A stretch of DNA of 64,000 bases, taken from assembly GCF_005747095.1 (NCBI RefSeq), contig NZ_SWLG01000005.1:186001-250000 (forward strand), in the 5' to 3' direction. Below the pieces are notes generated by a model, which saw only the letters and a program-made list of their open reading frames with translations, did not search any database and was not told the DNA's origin. This DNA comes from Exobacillus caeni (GTDB taxonomy: Bacteria; Bacillota; Bacilli; Bacillales; Guptibacillaceae). Each line of letters begins with the position of its first letter. Position 1 is the stretch's first letter. Position numbers and translations under genes: made by a program. Shown here in pieces: positions 62,013 through 64,000 of this stretch.

Positions 62013-62819
62013 TTATTTTAGTCCAGCTGGCTGTTTTATTGTATTCATGCTCCATTTCCCTATATCTGAAAAACCAAGCCGTTTATAAATCTTTCCAGCT
62101 TCTGGATTGTCATAGAAAAGGCACAGTACCTTTCCTTCTCCCAATACTTCCCTGCATAAACGAGTCATGCATTTTGTAGCGAGCCCTTTTTTCCGGTAGT
62201 TATCAAGTGTTCCTACAGCAACGACCATCGCTGAAATGGTATTTTCTGCAGTGGTAGATGCCCCGGAAACAATTTCATGATTGTCTTCAATAAAAAAAGT
62301 GCGGGCTGCATTCTTTGACATCACCTGGTACAGGCTTTCCCTGGCATTTTCTGCAGAATTATTAAAGATTTTTTTCCTGAACGAGAGTATGCGATCGATA
62401 TCCTCGAGTGATGCTTTTTTCACATCATCGGCCTCCATACCATCAAGCTGATGAACATCCCTGCACTCCGAAAAATAGGTTTCGCGCTTTTCTTCTATCC
62501 AATCGCCAACATACCTGTCAAAACGGTCGACAATTTCCGTTTTCCCTGAGATCATTCGAATAGTTGAATCTCTTTTCATAATTTCAGCAAAGCCTTTGGC
62601 ATCAAACTCTCCTGTACCATAAGGAATATAATTTTGATAAAACCTCAATAACACACCTCGAAGCTCATTATTAACATCAAAGTCTCCCCATATCTGTTGG
62701 AACTCAGTATCATAGCCAAACGCTTCAATATCACCGATGATAAAAAGATTGATCGAAGGTTCTTGCTTTAAAAAGCGAATACACCGTTCATGGTCTTTTT
62801 CGGTCAGTTGACGAATCAC
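62013..62819 (-). CDS. GNAT-family N-acetyltransferase
   Basis: A 268-residue protein with an N-terminal half of unknown role (EPSINLFIIGDIEAFGYD) and a C-terminal GNAT domain. The acetyl-CoA loop is DNYRKKGLATKCM and the FYDNPEAGKIYKRLGF end is typical. It starts with GTG 62819 behind AGGAGAGGGAGAGAAT. The size suggests a two-domain acetyltransferase of the kind common in Bacillaceae. The substrate is unknown. It is a single gene convergent with the MetOD1-like gene. Confidence 0.87.
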   Translation of the reverse strand: MIRQLTEKDHERCIRFLKQEPSINLFIIGDIEAFGYDTEFQQIWGDFDVNNELRGVLLRFYQNYIPYGTGEFDAKGFAEIMKRDSTIRMISGKTEIVDRFDRYVGDWIEEKRETYFSECRDVHQLDGMEADDVKKASLEDIDRILSFRKKIFNNSAENARESLYQVMSKNAARTFFIEDNHEIVSGASTTAENTISAMVVAVGTLDNYRKKGLATKCMTRLCREVLGEGKVLCLFYDNPEAGKIYKRLGFSDIGKWSMNTIKQPAGLK

Positions 62820-62995
62820 ATTCTCTCTCCCTCTCCTGTTGTTGGTAAATTGATACTATTTTACCACCAGGAGACGCCGTGTCAATATATTTTTCAACCT
62901 TTAAAATGATATAGAACACACTATTCCTTTTATGACCTATATTTTTCGGGTAAAGCATTTATATAGTGACTACTAAAAAAAGGAGTTATGTTCAT

Positions 62996-63187
62996 ATGGG
63001 ATTAGCAGGCTTTAGAACAAAGTTGAATAAGATTACAAGGGATTGGACCGAGCTTGTTCATATTTATGAGCAAATGGATGAACGCGAAAAAACGTTTGTC
63101 CATGAAAACTATCCGTTTATGTTAGGCGTACATGAAATGAAAAACAGGTTATCTGAGTGGAACAATCAAGTTTCAAAAGATGAATGA
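62996..63187 (+). CDS. 63-residue protein of unknown function
   Basis: ATG 62996 (MGLAGFRTKLNKITRDWTEL) follows AAGGAGTTATGTTCAT. The in-frame extension to 62966 would include the ribosome site and is rejected. The sequence is helical and charged (QMDEREKTFVHENYPFML), with no membrane segment or cysteine. I do not recognise a family. A compact terminator follows directly after the stop, supporting a real monocistronic gene. Confidence 0.75.
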   Translation: MGLAGFRTKLNKITRDWTELVHIYEQMDEREKTFVHENYPFMLGVHEMKNRLSEWNNQVSKDE

Positions 63188-63188
63188 G

Positions 63189-63213
63189 GAAGCACAAAAT
63201 GTGCTTCTTTTTT
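63189..63213 (+). terminator. Terminator of the 63-residue gene
   Basis: GAAGCACA and TGTGCTTC pair around three A residues and are followed by seven T residues. Confidence 0.88.
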
Positions 63214-63269
63214 ATATCCCCCCAAAAGTCTTGCCAGCGTTTTTTTAAAGAAGGTAACGCTCACATTAC

Positions 63270-63983
63270 TTATAAAAATTGGTAATACGCCCAGGGCAAT
63301 GCTATACCGCTTGTGAAAATAGCCAAAAAGGATAATAATGAAACTTTACTGGTAGCAGGCCAGATCATATCCTTTAAAGCAGTCGCTAAAATCATTCCAA
63401 AAGAGATGCCTCCTAATAATGCAAACAAACCTATGATATTTCCGGAGATCGTCCCTGTTGAAAAACCGATGAATGTTCCCAATCCCACCACTGCAGCTAG
63501 AATAAGACCCGCCAGGAACGCCTTCCGGTTGTTATTCATCAGAAGGTTCATAACAAACCCTTCCGGAAGATGATGAAACAGCACCATCAAAAGCAAAGCA
63601 CCTGCCAATCCTGCGTTTGCTCCGATCTGTGCTCCTATCGCCAATCCCATCGGAAAATTATGGGCTGCAAGAGCAAGAATATAAAGAAACACCGGGGAAA
63701 CATGTGAACTTCCTTCCCTCTTCCTTTCATTGGTATGGCGATGGAACAGAAAATAGCCTGCTGCACCAGCGATTAAACCTCCCTTAACCATTAAAGGATT
63801 CGCTGAATGGATCAGATGGGGCAAGAACCCAAAAAGGATTAAACCGATCAAAAAGCACCCGCAGAACAAGTTTGCCCTGTGGATTGAAATAGGCAAGTTG
63901 CCTTTTAATATCGTTCCTAACAAATAACCTAACCAACCGGCAAGCGTTATCACTGCCGCAAGAGGCAACCCTGTAGACAACAT
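63270..63983 (-). CDS. ZIP-family divalent metal transporter
   Basis: ATG 63983 (MLSTGLPLAAVITLAG) follows GATGGGGGGGATT; a longer form would start within that site. The 237-residue protein has eight predicted helices. The binuclear metal site is visible as HNFPMGLAIG in helix 4 and HHLPEGFVMN in helix 5, the classic ZIP pattern (ZupT/GufA-like), and a His/Arg-rich loop (HRHTNERKREGS) precedes it. It should import Zn2+ or another divalent metal. The upstream promoter is at or beyond the right window edge. Confidence 0.9.
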   Translation of the reverse strand: MLSTGLPLAAVITLAGWLGYLLGTILKGNLPISIHRANLFCGCFLIGLILFGFLPHLIHSANPLMVKGGLIAGAAGYFLFHRHTNERKREGSSHVSPVFLYILALAAHNFPMGLAIGAQIGANAGLAGALLLMVLFHHLPEGFVMNLLMNNNRKAFLAGLILAAVVGLGTFIGFSTGTISGNIIGLFALLGGISFGMILATALKDMIWPATSKVSLLSFLAIFTSGIALPWAYYQFL

Positions 63984-64000
63984 AATCCCCCCCATCCTGT

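Overview
The window reads as chromosomal DNA of an endospore-forming, low-to-moderate GC Bacillota of the family Bacillaceae. The gene order on both sides of the centre follows the Bacillus subtilis yit and yis/add neighbourhoods: yitW, yitV, yitU, an ipi-like gene, yitT, yitS, then asnO, yisL, yisK, addA, addB. Shine-Dalgarno sequences are strong, and Ku/LigD, AsnO and a LysM-GH18 spore-type hydrolase are present. The genus cannot be fixed from the sequence alone. I see no rRNA, tRNA, phage, CRISPR array or insertion sequence with a transposase.

Region 1 (1-9658) is an anaerobic/molybdenum block. Four transcription units lie here: a gene of unknown function (77-625), a five-gene operon for a NasC-type molybdopterin oxidoreductase with a four-cluster ferredoxin, a Tat-exported Rieske protein, a six-helix putative cytochrome b anchor and a small membrane protein (5355 down to 727), a divergent Mrp-like ATPase (5646-6374), and the molybdenum-cofactor operon moeA-mobB-moaE-moaD (9574 down to 7094). 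Each is preceded by an Fnr/Crp-type palindrome (TGTGA-N6-TCACA or a one-base variant) whose centre is exactly 29.5 bp from the first base of a -10 box, the class II (-41.5) geometry. This looks like a local Fnr regulon that makes a membrane-linked molybdoenzyme and its cofactor, and it is the most interesting feature of the window. The 700 bp between mrp and moaD hold nested inverted repeats instead of a gene.

Region 2 (9.7-25.9 kb) is mostly core genome: LysM-SH3-GH18 hydrolase, SufT-like YitW, esterase YitV, two NhaC-family antiporters, HAD phosphatase YitU, an SGNH-fold protein that has lost its catalytic Ser and His and is translationally coupled to a PP-loop ATPase, GNAT, NifU-N-like protein, secreted BsuPI-domain protein, YitT, DegV protein YitS, an orphan histidine kinase and a stress-type SDR. 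Region 3 (26.0-28.7 kb) is a non-homologous end-joining operon in which LigD is split into separate ligase and polymerase proteins. Region 4 (28.8-38.0 kb) is a maltose/maltodextrin cluster: LacI-type regulator, GH31 alpha-glucosidase, MalG, MalF, MalE-type lipoprotein and a divergent GH13 cyclomaltodextrinase, with three MalR-like operators in the divergent promoter region; the transporter ATPase is not present.

Region 5 (38.1-53.6 kb) holds asnO, a methyltransferase-monooxygenase pair, a FIST-PAS-GGDEF-EAL c-di-GMP protein, yisL, rocD, a probable yisK-glcD-gabD operon, and a YknW/YknX-like pair without its YknYZ partners. Region 6 (53.9-64 kb) is addB-addA, a MetOD1-like Cys-containing protein, GNAT, a 63-residue protein and a ZIP metal transporter. 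Three dispersed hairpin repeats (about 6.4, 22.0 and 38.1 kb) and two long imperfect inverted-repeat cores (about 6.6-6.95 and 20.5-20.8 kb) form repeat families that account for the two longest gene-free stretches.
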